Shown: positions 36,987-46,060, counted from the first letter of the stretch. The stretch: 64,000 bases of DNA from Pontixanthobacter aquaemixtae (GCF_009827395.1 NZ_WTYX01000001.1:1617722-1681721); one strand, 5' to 3'. A program made the numbers and translations. Notes: generated from the letters alone by a model not told the origin.

Positions 36987-37014
36987 CTCCTGATCAACAG
37001 GGGGAGGTAGGCCC
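36976..37014 (+). other. Perfect 17-bp hairpin covering the ribosome binding site of the next gene
   Basis: Arms 36976-36992 and 36998-37014 pair along all 17 positions (15 Watson-Crick, two G-U) around the 5-base loop atcaa. The right arm contains the Shine-Dalgarno gggggagg (37000-37007) and ends on the base directly before the ATG at 37015. In any transcript that begins upstream of 36976, such as read-through from the SDR gene, the start region would be locked. There is no U-run, so it is not an intrinsic terminator. Confidence 0.85.
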
Positions 37015-38100
37015 ATGTACACAGAAGACGATCTGCGCACGGCAGTAGCGACCGGCGCAATTTCAGCGGAAGCGGCAGCCGCGCTACGCAGTTCCGTAAA
37101 GGCATCGCGCGATGCCCCGGCCGGTGATGAAGAACACTTCCGGCTGATCAACAGTTTCAACGATATTTTCGTGACCATCGCCGCGATTATGGTGCTGGTG
37201 GCGATGGCTGGCATCGGTCAGGCGTTCACCCCCAATGTGGACGGACCGCCGCCCTTTTCCGGCCTGCTGATTGCGGGCGCGGCATGGGGCATGGCGGAAT
37301 TTTTCACGCGCAAACGCCGGATGGCGCTGCCCAGCATCATTTTGTTGCTGGCCTTTGTCGGCGGAACCTTTGCCATGTTGCTGGGATTTGTCGTGATGGC
37401 ATTTGGCGGCGACAATTTCGGCAATGAAAACCAGGTTCTGGCAGGATTGCTGATCGCCGGATCGGGCCTGCTGACCGCGGGCGCGGCGTGGATGCATTGG
37501 CGGCGCTTTATGGTGCCGATTACGGTTGCTGCGGGCGCTGCGGCCCTGTCAGTCACGGTGATTGCCCTGATTGTAACGGGTATCGGCCCCGACAATCTCG
37601 ACAATCCCGAGAATGTCCTGCTCCCGCTGGTATTCATCGTTGGCCTTGCGATTTTCGCATTCGCGATGCGCTGGGACATGAGCGACCGCGAACGTCAGAC
37701 ACGCCGCAGCGATGTCGCCTTCTGGCTGCATCTGCTCGCCGCCCCGATGATCGCGCATCCGATTTTCCATTGGATCGGCGTGACCACGGGCGAGAATATA
37801 GGCGTTGGCGCAGCAATCGCGGTGCTGGTGGTCTATGTATCGATGGGCCTGGTTGCCCTCGCCATTGATCGCCGCGCGCTGCTGGTTTCGGCTCTCGCCT
37901 ATGTGCTGGCAACGCTGACATGGCTGTTCGACCGCTTCGGCGCGGTGGAGCTCAATGTCGCGCTGACCGCGCTGGTGATCGGTTCCGCATTGCTGATGCT
38001 GTCGGCATTCTGGTCCCCGATACGCAATGCGATCGTGGCCAAGCTGCCCGGCGATTTACAGCAAAGGCTGCCCGTCGCAGGCCAACTCTCCGCGAGCTAG
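37015..38100 (+). CDS. Polytopic membrane protein (function unknown)
   Basis: 361-residue protein with a short cytosolic N terminus (YTEDDLRTAVATGAISAEAAAALRSSVKASRDAP, HTH-like spacing) and about ten hydrophobic helices spread over the remainder (for example FVTIAAIMVLVAMAGIGQ, LPSIILLLAFVGGTFAMLLG, AFALSVTVIALIVTG-like stretches). It resembles in layout the DUF2157-type membrane proteins but I cannot name a family with confidence. The start is fixed by the gggggagg within the upstream hairpin. Followed by a good intrinsic terminator. Confidence 0.85.
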   Translation: MYTEDDLRTAVATGAISAEAAAALRSSVKASRDAPAGDEEHFRLINSFNDIFVTIAAIMVLVAMAGIGQAFTPNVDGPPPFSGLLIAGAAWGMAEFFTRKRRMALPSIILLLAFVGGTFAMLLGFVVMAFGGDNFGNENQVLAGLLIAGSGLLTAGAAWMHWRRFMVPITVAAGAAALSVTVIALIVTGIGPDNLDNPENVLLPLVFIVGLAIFAFAMRWDMSDRERQTRRSDVAFWLHLLAAPMIAHPIFHWIGVTTGENIGVGAAIAVLVVYVSMGLVALAIDRRALLVSALAYVLATLTWLFDRFGAVELNVALTALVIGSALLMLSAFWSPIRNAIVAKLPGDLQQRLPVAGQLSAS

Positions 38101-38124
38101 GCAATCATTCAGCTTTAAGGAAGG

Positions 38125-38156
38125 CCCCGCGCAGTCGCTGCGCGGGGTTTTCTTTT
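38125..38156 (+). terminator. Intrinsic terminator after the 37015 gene
   Basis: Perfect stem ccccgcgcag/ctgcgcgggg (10 bp) with a 3-base loop followed by ttttctttt, 24 bases past the stop at 38100. It also faces the convergent DUF2794 gene. Confidence 0.92.
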
Positions 38157-38163
38157 GCGCGTC

Positions 38164-38523
38164 TTAGCTTTCGACCGCTTTAACCAGACGCCGCTCTATC
38201 GGTGCCAGCACGCCGGCCAGCTCGTGCCCGCGTTTGAGCACTTGGCCATGCTCCCCGAACAGCGTCCACATGCCCTGTTTTCCGCGCAGCGCGGGGCGTT
38301 TTTCAACCCGGGTCTGCGGTTTCTCGGCAGTCCGGCGGAAGGCATCGAACATCGCGCAATCCTTGGTGAAGCCCATCGCGTAATCGCGCCATTCGCCCGC
38401 GGCGACCATCCGGCCGTACACGTCCATTATCCGCTGCAGCTCGTTACGGGTAAAGCCAACCTGCGAGGGCTGGCGTCCCGGAAATGCTATAATCTGGCCC
38501 GGAATATCGGGTGTCGATGCCAT
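38164..38523 (-). CDS. DUF2794 family protein
   Basis: 119-residue protein of an alphaproteobacterial family. IAFPGRQPSQVGFTRNELQRIMDVYGRMVAAGEWRDYAM is the start of the conserved domain; the FDAFRRTAEKPQTRVEKRP and GMWTLFGEHGQVLKRGHEL blocks follow. No signal peptide; function unknown. The ATG at 38521-38523 overlaps the TGA of the upstream serine acetyltransferase by one base (TGATG), indicating coupling; a TTG one codon earlier is not favoured. Followed (on the plus side) by a shared terminator. Confidence 0.88.
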   Translation of the reverse strand: MASTPDIPGQIIAFPGRQPSQVGFTRNELQRIMDVYGRMVAAGEWRDYAMGFTKDCAMFDAFRRTAEKPQTRVEKRPALRGKQGMWTLFGEHGQVLKRGHELAGVLAPIERRLVKAVES

Positions 38524-39236
38524 CAATCACCGGTCCCGCTGCGCGGCGCCGGCTGCTGCGCATCATCGGCATCGGACCGCAAGGCTGCCAGTTCCGCCCG
38601 CATCGCGGCGACTTGTTTCTCCAGCTCGCCAATCCGGCCCGTCCCGCTTTCGATGGCTTCTTCGCAAGGCTCGTCGCATGGGGTGCCATAGGGGATGAAG
38701 TCTTTGACCCATTCTTCCGCCGGAACCAGCGTTGAACGCGCTTTCAAGCCGATCATCGTCGCGCCTTCGGGCACATCATCGGTTACCACCGCATTGGCCC
38801 CGACCCGCGCGCGATCACCAACGGTAATCGGGCCGATCACCTGCGCGCCGGAACCGATGATCACATTGTTGCCAATCGTCGGGTGGCGTTTGCCGCCCAC
38901 GCCATTGGTCGGATTGGTTCCGCCCAGCGTAACGCATTGGTAGATCGTCACATTATCGCCGATTTCAGCCGTCTCGCCGACAACAGTAAAACCGTGATCA
39001 ATGAAGAAATTCTTCCCGATTGTGGCACCGGGATGGATATCGATTGCGGTCAGAAAGCGGGAAAAATGGTTCACAAACCGCGCGAGGAAAAACAGCCGCG
39101 CCTGAAACAGCCAGTGGGCAATCCGGTGAAAACCGAGCGCCAGCACGCCGGGGTAAAACAGCACTTCCCAGCGTGAACGGGGTGCCGGATCCCGCTGGCG
39201 GATAGAGTCCAAATAACTGGTCAAGCTTCGGAACAT
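38523..39236 (-). CDS. cysE: Serine O-acetyltransferase (EpsC/CysE type)
   Basis: 237-residue acetyltransferase making O-acetylserine for cysteine synthesis. The N-terminal helix bundle is short, as in the EpsC/SrpH type. A left-handed beta helix follows with IDIHPGATIGKNFFIDHGFTVV, the catalytic HGTGVVIGET-like block in variant form (HGFTVVGETAEIGDN), VTLGGT and the HPTIGNNVIIGSGAQVIG repeat. The extra C-terminal tail with a coiled segment (IGELEKQVAAMRAELAAL) is less usual. Coupled with DUF2794 downstream (TGATG). Confidence 0.93.
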   Translation of the reverse strand: MFRSLTSYLDSIRQRDPAPRSRWEVLFYPGVLALGFHRIAHWLFQARLFFLARFVNHFSRFLTAIDIHPGATIGKNFFIDHGFTVVGETAEIGDNVTIYQCVTLGGTNPTNGVGGKRHPTIGNNVIIGSGAQVIGPITVGDRARVGANAVVTDDVPEGATMIGLKARSTLVPAEEWVKDFIPYGTPCDEPCEEAIESGTGRIGELEKQVAAMRAELAALRSDADDAQQPAPRSGTGD

Positions 39237-39262
39237 GCTCCGATTCTCCCATCATTTCCGGC

Positions 39263-39874
39263 CTAAAGCAAGCGCGCCTGCTCCGGTCCTTGCACGGCCT
39301 CCAGCGCGTCGCGCCAGATGCCTTGTGTCGCGGGGGCTTTTCGCTCCAGACTTAACCGGTCAATCGTCACGACCAACCGTTCAATCGCAGCAAAGCTCCG
39401 TTCGATACGCGGTACCAGATAGGTAAGCGCGCCTTCGCCCAACGCAAGGCCGCGCTGCATAGCAATGCTTTCAATCAGGGAAGCGACCATATCGTCATCG
39501 GGAGTGTCAATGGTGAGATGCAGCGCCGCACCCAATCGCGAACGCAGGTCGGGCAGCGTGATATCCCATTGTTCAGCGCCACTAATTAGCAGCAACGGGC
39601 TCGCTTGCTCCTGCGCGCGGTTCCAGCGATGGAACAGATCGGTTTCGTCGAGCGTGTCGGCCCCGTCGATTACCTCGCCGCCACCCTGCGCAGCAAACCA
39701 CCGGCCCAGGATCGATTTTCCCGAACGCGCTTCGCCGGTCAGAATGGCGGTTTTGAAAGGCCACGAGGCGGGATTGCGCAGCGCCTCTATCGCGGCTTGA
39801 TTGGCATTGCCCACCACGATCCGGTCCGGATCAACGGCGCGTTTATGCGACAATGGCAGAGCAATTTGCGACAT
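39263..39874 (-). CDS. hdaA: HdaA, DnaA-homologous replication regulator
   Basis: 203-residue AAA+ protein resembling the DnaA ATPase domain without the DNA-binding domain, i.e. the Hda family that stimulates DnaA-ATP hydrolysis when bound to the sliding clamp. Residues 2-7 are SQIALPL, a clean clamp-binding motif at the N terminus. A Walker A-like segment is TGEARSGKS, and the C-terminal RSFAAIERLVVTIDRLSLE contains the family arginine finger area. The start at 39872-39874 is chosen because it places the clamp motif at the N terminus. Confidence 0.88.
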   Translation of the reverse strand: MSQIALPLSHKRAVDPDRIVVGNANQAAIEALRNPASWPFKTAILTGEARSGKSILGRWFAAQGGGEVIDGADTLDETDLFHRWNRAQEQASPLLLISGAEQWDITLPDLRSRLGAALHLTIDTPDDDMVASLIESIAMQRGLALGEGALTYLVPRIERSFAAIERLVVTIDRLSLERKAPATQGIWRDALEAVQGPEQARLL

Positions 39875-39896
39875 ATCAGCGATGATATAGCGGTTT

Positions 39897-41201
39897 TTAG
39901 CGGCGAATGGCGAGCGCGTTTGCACCCTGGTTGACGGTGAAGCCACGCGCCCTCAGCGCCGCCGCCAGCGCGCCGATATCGCCGTTATAGCTGACATTCA
40001 TCACCGAAGTGCCGCCAATCGCCAAACTGCTGGTCGCTGCACCGCGCACGCCGGGAGTGGCGCGAACCGCAGCAAGCGTGGCATCGATTGTACCCGCATC
40101 GGGGCTGGCGAACTGGACGACAAAATTGGAAACCACCGCGGCAACGGTTGGTGTCGGCGTGGGCGCAGTGGGCACTTCGCTGGACGGGGCTTCGCCCGCT
40201 TCACCCGCGCGCGCCGCTGCCGCCGCAGCGTCTTCACGCGCCTTTGCCGCGCGGCCCAGCTCGATCAGCCGCTGCAATGCAGGTGCTGCCGAAGCGCCGC
40301 CATAATTGAGCGAGGAATCCGGCTTCAATTTGCCGTCGGCCAGCGCTTGTTCAAAAATCGTGTCGAAACGCTTCACCGCCGCTGTCAGCATCTGCGGCAC
40401 AGCGGTGTCGCTTTCGACCGACAGTTTGAAGCTGTCGAGATAGGTGTTGTCCGGCCCGTACCTGGCGGTGAAAGTGCCGGTCACCGGCCCACCGGGATAT
40501 TGATGTTCCAACTTGGCAATCGGAACCAGAACATCGGCGGCTTCGAATTGATCGAGAATATTGCGCCACCACAACCGGCTCCGCCGTCCGGTCTGGCCGT
40601 AATTGATCAACAGCGAATCGCTGCCCGCGCCCGAGGGGCGGACATAGTTGATCCGGCTGGAACCCGCCTGATATTCGGCCCATGCGCGCTGCCACGGATT
40701 GCGTTTCTCGTAAACGAGCTCTGATCCGCCACTGATCGTGACCGGAACCAGCATCATTGGCGCCGATTGCGTCCGGCGCGTGTTTCCGCCGAGGAACCGC
40801 CCTGCCCGCGCGCGATCGAAAATGACCCCCAGCGTCGCGACATAGCGGTTCGCGCCGAGTCTTTCCTGCTCGATCACCACCGCAGAAACCATTCCCTGCA
40901 ACTGGGCATCGGGCATCGATGGCCCGCCCAGCTTGGCCCATGCTTCGCGCTGGGCCTTGCGATAGCCAGCCTGCCGCGCGTCTTCGATAGAATCGCCGGT
41001 TTCGTTCACTTCGATCCCGCCGACATCGATATCGCTGCTGCTGACCACCGCCGCAATGCCGCGTTCGCCCTCGACCTGAGCGAACAATGCGCGCGCAGCC
41101 AGAATCGCCAGCAAAAGCGCTGCCAGCACCAATCCGATGCGGACTATCGCGCGGCTAAAGGTGATGCGCGCAGGGGGCAAAGAGGCAATCATATGGGCCA
41201 T
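39897..41201 (-). CDS. DUF2066 domain-containing protein
   Basis: About 434 residues. After a signal-anchor (ITFSRAIVRIGLVLAALLLAILAARALFA) the domain has DARQAGYRKAQREAWAKLGG and the ERLGANRYVATLGVIFDRARAGRFLGG segment typical of DUF2066, then an A/P/T-rich linker and a C-terminal part (FVVQFASPDAGTIDATLAAVRATPGVRG). Likely periplasmic. The order purM / DUF2066 / hda recalls the linkage seen in proteobacteria, which supports the assignment. Start could be ATG 41201 or ATG 41192; no clear ribosome binding site discriminates. Confidence 0.82.
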   Translation of the reverse strand: MAHMIASLPPARITFSRAIVRIGLVLAALLLAILAARALFAQVEGERGIAAVVSSSDIDVGGIEVNETGDSIEDARQAGYRKAQREAWAKLGGPSMPDAQLQGMVSAVVIEQERLGANRYVATLGVIFDRARAGRFLGGNTRRTQSAPMMLVPVTISGGSELVYEKRNPWQRAWAEYQAGSSRINYVRPSGAGSDSLLINYGQTGRRSRLWWRNILDQFEAADVLVPIAKLEHQYPGGPVTGTFTARYGPDNTYLDSFKLSVESDTAVPQMLTAAVKRFDTIFEQALADGKLKPDSSLNYGGASAAPALQRLIELGRAAKAREDAAAAAARAGEAGEAPSSEVPTAPTPTPTVAAVVSNFVVQFASPDAGTIDATLAAVRATPGVRGAATSSLAIGGTSVMNVSYNGDIGALAAALRARGFTVNQGANALAIRR

Positions 41202-41272
41202 CGGGGAAAACTCGGGCCCTTTTGCCCAAACACACATGGAAATCCAAGCACGAATGACTAAAGCCTGTGGTC

Positions 41273-42379
41273 ATGTCGTCAAAAAATGAGTCTGCAGAGA
41301 GCTATACCTACGCCAAAGCCGGCGTATCCATCGATGCGGGCAACGCGTTGGTCAAAGCCATCGGCCCGCTGGTCAAGGCAACCGCGCGGCCCGGTGCGGA
41401 TTCGGAAATCGGCGGATTCGGCGGTTTCTTCGATCCCAAGGCCGCCGGTTACAAAGACCCGCTTCTGGTTGCCGCCAATGACGGTGTCGGGACAAAGCTG
41501 AAACTCGCGATCGATTTCGACCGGCATGATAGCGTGGGCATCGATCTGGTCGCGATGTGCGTCAATGATTTGATCGTACAAGGCGCTGAGCCCCTGTTTT
41601 TTCTCGATTATTTCGCCACCGGCAAGCTGGAAAACGGCGTCGCAGAGCGCGTGGTGGCGGGCATTGCCAAAGGCTGCACCGATTCCGGTTGCGCGCTGAT
41701 CGGCGGGGAAACCGCGGAAATGCCCGGCATGTATGGCGATGGCGATTATGACCTCGCCGGTTTTTGTGTGGGCGCGGTCGAGCGCGGCGAACAATTGACC
41801 GGTGACAAGGTCGCACCGGGGCAGATCCTGCTCGGCCTTGCAAGCTCGGGCGTCCACTCCAACGGCTTTTCGCTGGTTCGCAGACTCGCTGCCGACAAAG
41901 GCTGGAAACTCGATGCGCCCGCGCCATTCGACAGTGACAGGCTGCTGATCGACACGTTGATCGAACCGACGCGGCTTTATGTGAAGAGCCTGCTTCCATC
42001 GATTCGCAGCGGCAAGATTGACGCGCTCGCGCATATTACCGGCGGCGGATTGCTGGAGAATATCCCGCGCGTACTGCCCGAAGGCGCGCATGCCACGGTC
42101 GATGTCGGGGCGTGGGAACAGCCGGGCCTGATGGCCTTCCTGCAAAAACAGGGAAATATCGAACCGGCAGAAATGGCGCGCACGTTCAATTGCGGTGTCG
42201 GCATGGTTCTGGCGGTCGATCCCGCCGAGGCGGAGGCGCTGACGGCGGAATTGGAAGCCGCAGGCGAGACGGTTCTGCGCGTCGGGACCATTGCAGCAGG
42301 ACCACGCGGTTGCACCGTCAAAGGTGAAGCCGGCGTCTGGTCTTCCAGCGAAGCGTGGAGCGCCGAGCACCTTGCCTGA
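41273..42379 (+). CDS. purM: Phosphoribosylformylglycinamidine cyclo-ligase
   Basis: 368-residue AIR synthetase of purine biosynthesis. The family segments are clear: [68 protein letters not shown] and [11 protein letters not shown] with the [11 protein letters not shown] and THITGGGL-like ([15 protein letters not shown]) motifs. ATG 41273 is preceded by an in-frame GTG (41267); ATG is preferred. Directly upstream of purN (10-base gap), forming a purMN operon. Confidence 0.97.
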   Translation: MSSKNESAESYTYAKAGVSIDAGNALVKAIGPLVKATARPGADSEIGGFGGFFDPKAAGYKDPLLVAANDGVGTKLKLAIDFDRHDSVGIDLVAMCVNDLIVQGAEPLFFLDYFATGKLENGVAERVVAGIAKGCTDSGCALIGGETAEMPGMYGDGDYDLAGFCVGAVERGEQLTGDKVAPGQILLGLASSGVHSNGFSLVRRLAADKGWKLDAPAPFDSDRLLIDTLIEPTRLYVKSLLPSIRSGKIDALAHITGGGLLENIPRVLPEGAHATVDVGAWEQPGLMAFLQKQGNIEPAEMARTFNCGVGMVLAVDPAEAEALTAELEAAGETVLRVGTIAAGPRGCTVKGEAGVWSSSEAWSAEHLA

Positions 42380-42389
42380 AAAGGCGTCC

Positions 42390-43346
42390 ATGAAGGCCAA
42401 GGTCGCGGTCCTGATTTCGGGGACCGGCACAAATATGGCCGCACTGCTCTATGCCAGCCGGCAACCAGGTTCTGCCTATGAGATTGTTCTGGTCGCCAGC
42501 AACCGGGCCGAAGCCGCGGGGCTGGCATTGGCCGAAGCGGAAGGCATTGCCACATTCGCCCGCCCGCATAAGGGGATGGAGCGTGCAGACCATGATGCGC
42601 TGATGGAACAGGCGGTGCTCGATGCGGGTGCCGATTATATCGTTCTTGCGGGCTATATGCGCATTCTCTCACCCGAGTTTACCGAACGTTGGCATGGACG
42701 CATGCTCAACATCCATCCTTCGCTGCTGCCCAAATATCGCGGATTGGAAACGCATAAACGCGCAATCGAAGCGGGCGATCCGGTTGCCGGCGCATCGGTC
42801 CATCTGGTGTCGAGCGAGCTCGATGCAGGCGAAGTTCTCGGCCAAACAGAGGTGGCGATCCGCGCGGATGATACCGCCGAAACACTCGCCGAACGGGTCA
42901 AACTGGCCGAACATCAGCTCTATCCGCGCGTGGTGAACGAATATGTCGGCCGCATTTTTGACGGCGAATGGCTGCTCGGCCAGCTGCGCGATCTGGCGCT
43001 GCAATTGCCGGAGGCAGAAGAACGCCCCAGCCACGGCGCGCCCGGCTGGTGCACAGGCGGGAAGAGCGGCAAATATTTCGCCCATTTCAGCGACCGGCAT
43101 CACGGCAACGAGCATATCGCGCTGCTCGCCAAGACCAGCGGAATTGACGAGATGATGGCGCTGATCGGCCGCGATCCGCAGACTTTCTTCAAACCGGCCT
43201 ATTACGGCGCAAGCGGCTGGGTCGGGATAATTCTGAACCGCCCCGATTGCGATTGGGATCAGGTCGGGCACTGGCTGAAGCGCAGCTGGCAATCGGTTGC
43301 CCCAAAGCGGCTGACCAAACTGCTCGACGCTGCTGACGAATTCTAG
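42390..43346 (+). CDS. purN: Phosphoribosylglycinamide formyltransferase fused to a YjbR/MmcQ-like domain
   Basis: 318 residues, about 110 longer than normal PurN. Residues 1-195 are a complete GAR transformylase: VLISGTGTNMAALL, the formyl-folate site, HPSLLPKYRGLETH with catalytic His, and DAGEVLGQTEV. From about residue 197 (LRDLALQLPEAEERPSHGAPGW) there is a C-terminal ~120-residue domain whose pattern (GGKSGKYFAHFSDRHHG, LIGRDPQTFFKPAYYGASGWVGIIL, LKRSWQSVAPKRLTKLL) matches the MmcQ/YjbR family. No stop or start lies between. The second domain may be a DNA-binding-like fold with an unknown role. The purMN order is normal. Confidence 0.92.
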   Translation: MKAKVAVLISGTGTNMAALLYASRQPGSAYEIVLVASNRAEAAGLALAEAEGIATFARPHKGMERADHDALMEQAVLDAGADYIVLAGYMRILSPEFTERWHGRMLNIHPSLLPKYRGLETHKRAIEAGDPVAGASVHLVSSELDAGEVLGQTEVAIRADDTAETLAERVKLAEHQLYPRVVNEYVGRIFDGEWLLGQLRDLALQLPEAEERPSHGAPGWCTGGKSGKYFAHFSDRHHGNEHIALLAKTSGIDEMMALIGRDPQTFFKPAYYGASGWVGIILNRPDCDWDQVGHWLKRSWQSVAPKRLTKLLDAADEF

Positions 43347-43348
43347 CG

Positions 43349-44542
43349 GTGGCCCCGCCGCGCACCAGCCTGCTCGCCCGCGCGGCCATCGTCGATACTC
43401 TGTCGCGGGGATTGCAGAAAGCGTGGGATCGCGGGTGGTTGCCGCCGATTGTGCTGGAGCCCGATATTCTGTGGGCGCGCGCTGCCAAGGGGCATAATTC
43501 GCGCGACGAATCTTCCGGGCGAAGCGAGAAAGATGCCGCCGATTTTCGCGAGCGGTTGGATGCGCTTTGTGCATCGCTCAATCGGGAAGCACAGCTTACC
43601 CCGCTGGGCCGCGCGGCAGCTCATGGATTGCTCACCCGCGCCATCGGTCAGCGTTTGGCACTCGGTAAGCTCTGGCGCGAAAAGCCCGAATTGCTGACGA
43701 CAGAGATCGCCCCGCCCATTCTGGTCGTCGGCCAGATGCGATCGGGTACCACGCGCATTCACCGGCTGCTGGCAGCCGATCCCGCCCATTCGGCAACGCG
43801 TTTTTGCGACAGCTGGAATCCCCTTCCAGAGACCTTCGACCTGAGGCCGCTGCGCAGCATGGCGGCGCTGTTTGTGGGGCGCAGGCTCAATCCCTGGCTT
43901 GAGACGATCCATCCCTTCGGCGCGGCGCGGCCTGACGAGGAATTGGGCTGGCTCGCCGCCGCTTTCGATCATTGCGCTTATGAAGTGCAGTGGCACATTC
44001 CCGCCTTCGTCGCATTCAGCGAAGCGCGCGATCCTGCGCCCTTATACCGCGAATTCGCGCGAATCCTGTGCGCCGATGCCGCACATCGGGGCAATGCCGG
44101 CCGCCCCCGTATCATGAAAGTCCCGCAATTCTCAGAGGATCTTGCAACGCTGCTCGCGCAGTTTCCCGATGCGCGATTGGTGGTTTCCCGCCGGAGTGAC
44201 GCGGATACGCTGCGCAGCGCGGTCTCGCTGGTGGCCAACCAGATGGCCATGCAATCGGATCACGCGGATCTGGAGCGGATCACACAGGAATGCCGGCGCA
44301 AGATCGCCTTGCGGGCCGACCGTATGGAGAAAGCGCTGGCGGGTTTCGCGGGGGCGGTGGCCGAAGTCGATTTTGAGGCACTAGGCGCGGATTGGCTGGC
44401 CGAGACCGAGCGGATCTATGACGCGCTGGGTCTGCCTTTGTCCGATCAGGCCATAGCCGCGATGCGCCGCGAGCAGGATCAAGCCAGCAAAGGCGCGCAT
44501 CACGCCCATCAAAGCCAGCTCGCCCAGATCACCCGTCACTAA
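43349..44542 (+). CDS. Sulfotransferase family protein
   Basis: 397-residue PAPS-dependent sulfotransferase-like protein. The 5'-phosphosulfate-binding motif is VVGQMRSGTTRIHRLLAADP near residue 125, followed by WNPLPETFD and, downstream, PRIMKVPQF and the 3'-phosphate-binding RLVVSRRSDADTLRSAVSL. It opens with a helical N-terminal extension (PPRTSLLARAAIVDTLSRGL). Start is GTG at 43349, 2 bases after the purN stop. Acceptor unknown; bacterial members sulfate diverse small molecules or glycans. Confidence 0.85.
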   Translation: MAPPRTSLLARAAIVDTLSRGLQKAWDRGWLPPIVLEPDILWARAAKGHNSRDESSGRSEKDAADFRERLDALCASLNREAQLTPLGRAAAHGLLTRAIGQRLALGKLWREKPELLTTEIAPPILVVGQMRSGTTRIHRLLAADPAHSATRFCDSWNPLPETFDLRPLRSMAALFVGRRLNPWLETIHPFGAARPDEELGWLAAAFDHCAYEVQWHIPAFVAFSEARDPAPLYREFARILCADAAHRGNAGRPRIMKVPQFSEDLATLLAQFPDARLVVSRRSDADTLRSAVSLVANQMAMQSDHADLERITQECRRKIALRADRMEKALAGFAGAVAEVDFEALGADWLAETERIYDALGLPLSDQAIAAMRREQDQASKGAHHAHQSQLAQITRH

Positions 44543-44623
44543 AAGCTGCCGATTTGTCCAATACCCGCCGCGCAGCCGCCTTATTTTGCAGCCGGAAACC
44601 GCGACTGGAGAGGGAACAGGACA

Positions 44624-46054
44624 ATGGCAGGCATAGGCAAATTTTTCGGCGGCATCGCATTGGCGGCAGCAAGTCTGGCCGCGGCATGCGCAGATACGAG
44701 CGGCGATCCGACCGGCAGCGATGACACCGCGAAAGTTGAAAGGTTGGCCACCCTATCCCCGGCGACGCATGGCAAATTCCTTCACATCAGCGACATCCAT
44801 TTTGACCCGTTTCACAATGACAAGCATCTGGTGGTTCAGGACTTGCCCGTCGATCAGTGGGAACAGCATTTCGACGGATCGGCATCGCCCAGTTCTGGTA
44901 GACATAATGACAGCAATTTTGCCCTGATGAAGTCGGCGCTGACCGAGGCGGCAAAAACGCCGGGCTATGATTTTGTTCTCTATACCGGTGATTATCTGTC
45001 GCATGATTTCCGCGAGCATGCGGAGGCCAAGCGGTGGGTGCGCCACCCCGTGTCCAAAGGGGTTAAAGACCCGATCGCATTCGCGGCAAAAACGGTCGAG
45101 TTCGTCAACTTGATGATTGAACAGGCTTTCCCGGGAAAGCCGATCGTCTCCGCCTTGGGCAACAATGATGCGGGATGCGGCGATTACAATCTGCGCGTAG
45201 GGGGCGAATTCCTAAAAGATATCGGGCCCGAGATGCCGACCCTGCCGCAACCAGCGAAGAAGGACTTCGTCAATTCGGGCTTTTACACCATCGACCATCC
45301 CACCGTGGCGGGCACAGAATTTCTGGTGCTCGGAACCTTCTGGTCGCACGCCTATCCCGATATCGGGCGTGGCTGCGGGATGCCGTCAGACAATCCGGGC
45401 GATGCCCAGAAAACATGGCTTTCAAACCAGCTGAGCACTGGTTCAGGCAACGCAATTCTGCTGATGCATATTCCGCCCGGCATCGATGGATATGGCGGCA
45501 CAGCGCAGTGGCAAAGCGGCTTTCAGACGGCGTTTGAAGCGATCCTGAGCAAATCAAAACGCCCGGTTTTGGGGGCCTTTGCCGGTCACACGCATATGAA
45601 CGAGATCAGAGTGTTTTCGAACAGTTCCGGCCCCTATCTGTCCGTCCGCGTTGCCCCTTCGGTTACCACTTACAACGGCAATGCGCCGTCATTCACGGTG
45701 GCCGATTATGACACAGCAACGGGCGCGATGACTGATTATCAGGTCTACACGCTGCGCTATGACAGCAAAAGCGGAACAGATGCCTGGCAGGCCGAAGCGA
45801 AATATTCGGCGTCATATGGTGCCCCGGATTTCTCCCCTGCTGAGGTGCAGAAAATCGCGAATAATCTGCAATTAACCAATGACAGCACGGGCATGCGCAC
45901 GATCTATCGCACCCAATATTCGGGTAAGGGGCAGGAAGGCGCACGATGCAATTGGCAAAACGCGGTCTGTGCGGTGTCATTCACAGATCCGGTCAAATTC
46001 GGCCAATGCGTAAGCCGGATCGAGAAAGTTCATCCCGTTCCCGGCAATTGTTGA
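44624..46054 (+). CDS. Metallophosphoesterase lipoprotein, acid-sphingomyelinase-like
   Basis: 476-residue lipoprotein (FFGGIALAAASLAAAC lipobox). It carries the calcineurin-type dinuclear metal motifs in order: DIHFD, GDYLSHD, GNNDAG, LMHIPPG and GHTHMNE. The arrangement and the C-terminal cysteine-rich tail (GARCNWQNAVCAV, GQCVSRIE) resemble acid sphingomyelinase-like phosphodiesterases. Predicted to be surface or periplasmic membrane-bound and to act on a phosphodiester; in sphingolipid-containing bacteria a phospholipid or nucleotide substrate is possible, unproven. Strong intrinsic terminator follows. Confidence 0.87.
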   Translation: MAGIGKFFGGIALAAASLAAACADTSGDPTGSDDTAKVERLATLSPATHGKFLHISDIHFDPFHNDKHLVVQDLPVDQWEQHFDGSASPSSGRHNDSNFALMKSALTEAAKTPGYDFVLYTGDYLSHDFREHAEAKRWVRHPVSKGVKDPIAFAAKTVEFVNLMIEQAFPGKPIVSALGNNDAGCGDYNLRVGGEFLKDIGPEMPTLPQPAKKDFVNSGFYTIDHPTVAGTEFLVLGTFWSHAYPDIGRGCGMPSDNPGDAQKTWLSNQLSTGSGNAILLMHIPPGIDGYGGTAQWQSGFQTAFEAILSKSKRPVLGAFAGHTHMNEIRVFSNSSGPYLSVRVAPSVTTYNGNAPSFTVADYDTATGAMTDYQVYTLRYDSKSGTDAWQAEAKYSASYGAPDFSPAEVQKIANNLQLTNDSTGMRTIYRTQYSGKGQEGARCNWQNAVCAVSFTDPVKFGQCVSRIEKVHPVPGNC

Positions 46055-46060
46055 TGGCAC

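Noticed and set aside
36976-37014. The strong hairpin as an intrinsic terminator of the SDR gene
   Set aside because: No U-run follows the stem; the next base is the start codon of the following gene.
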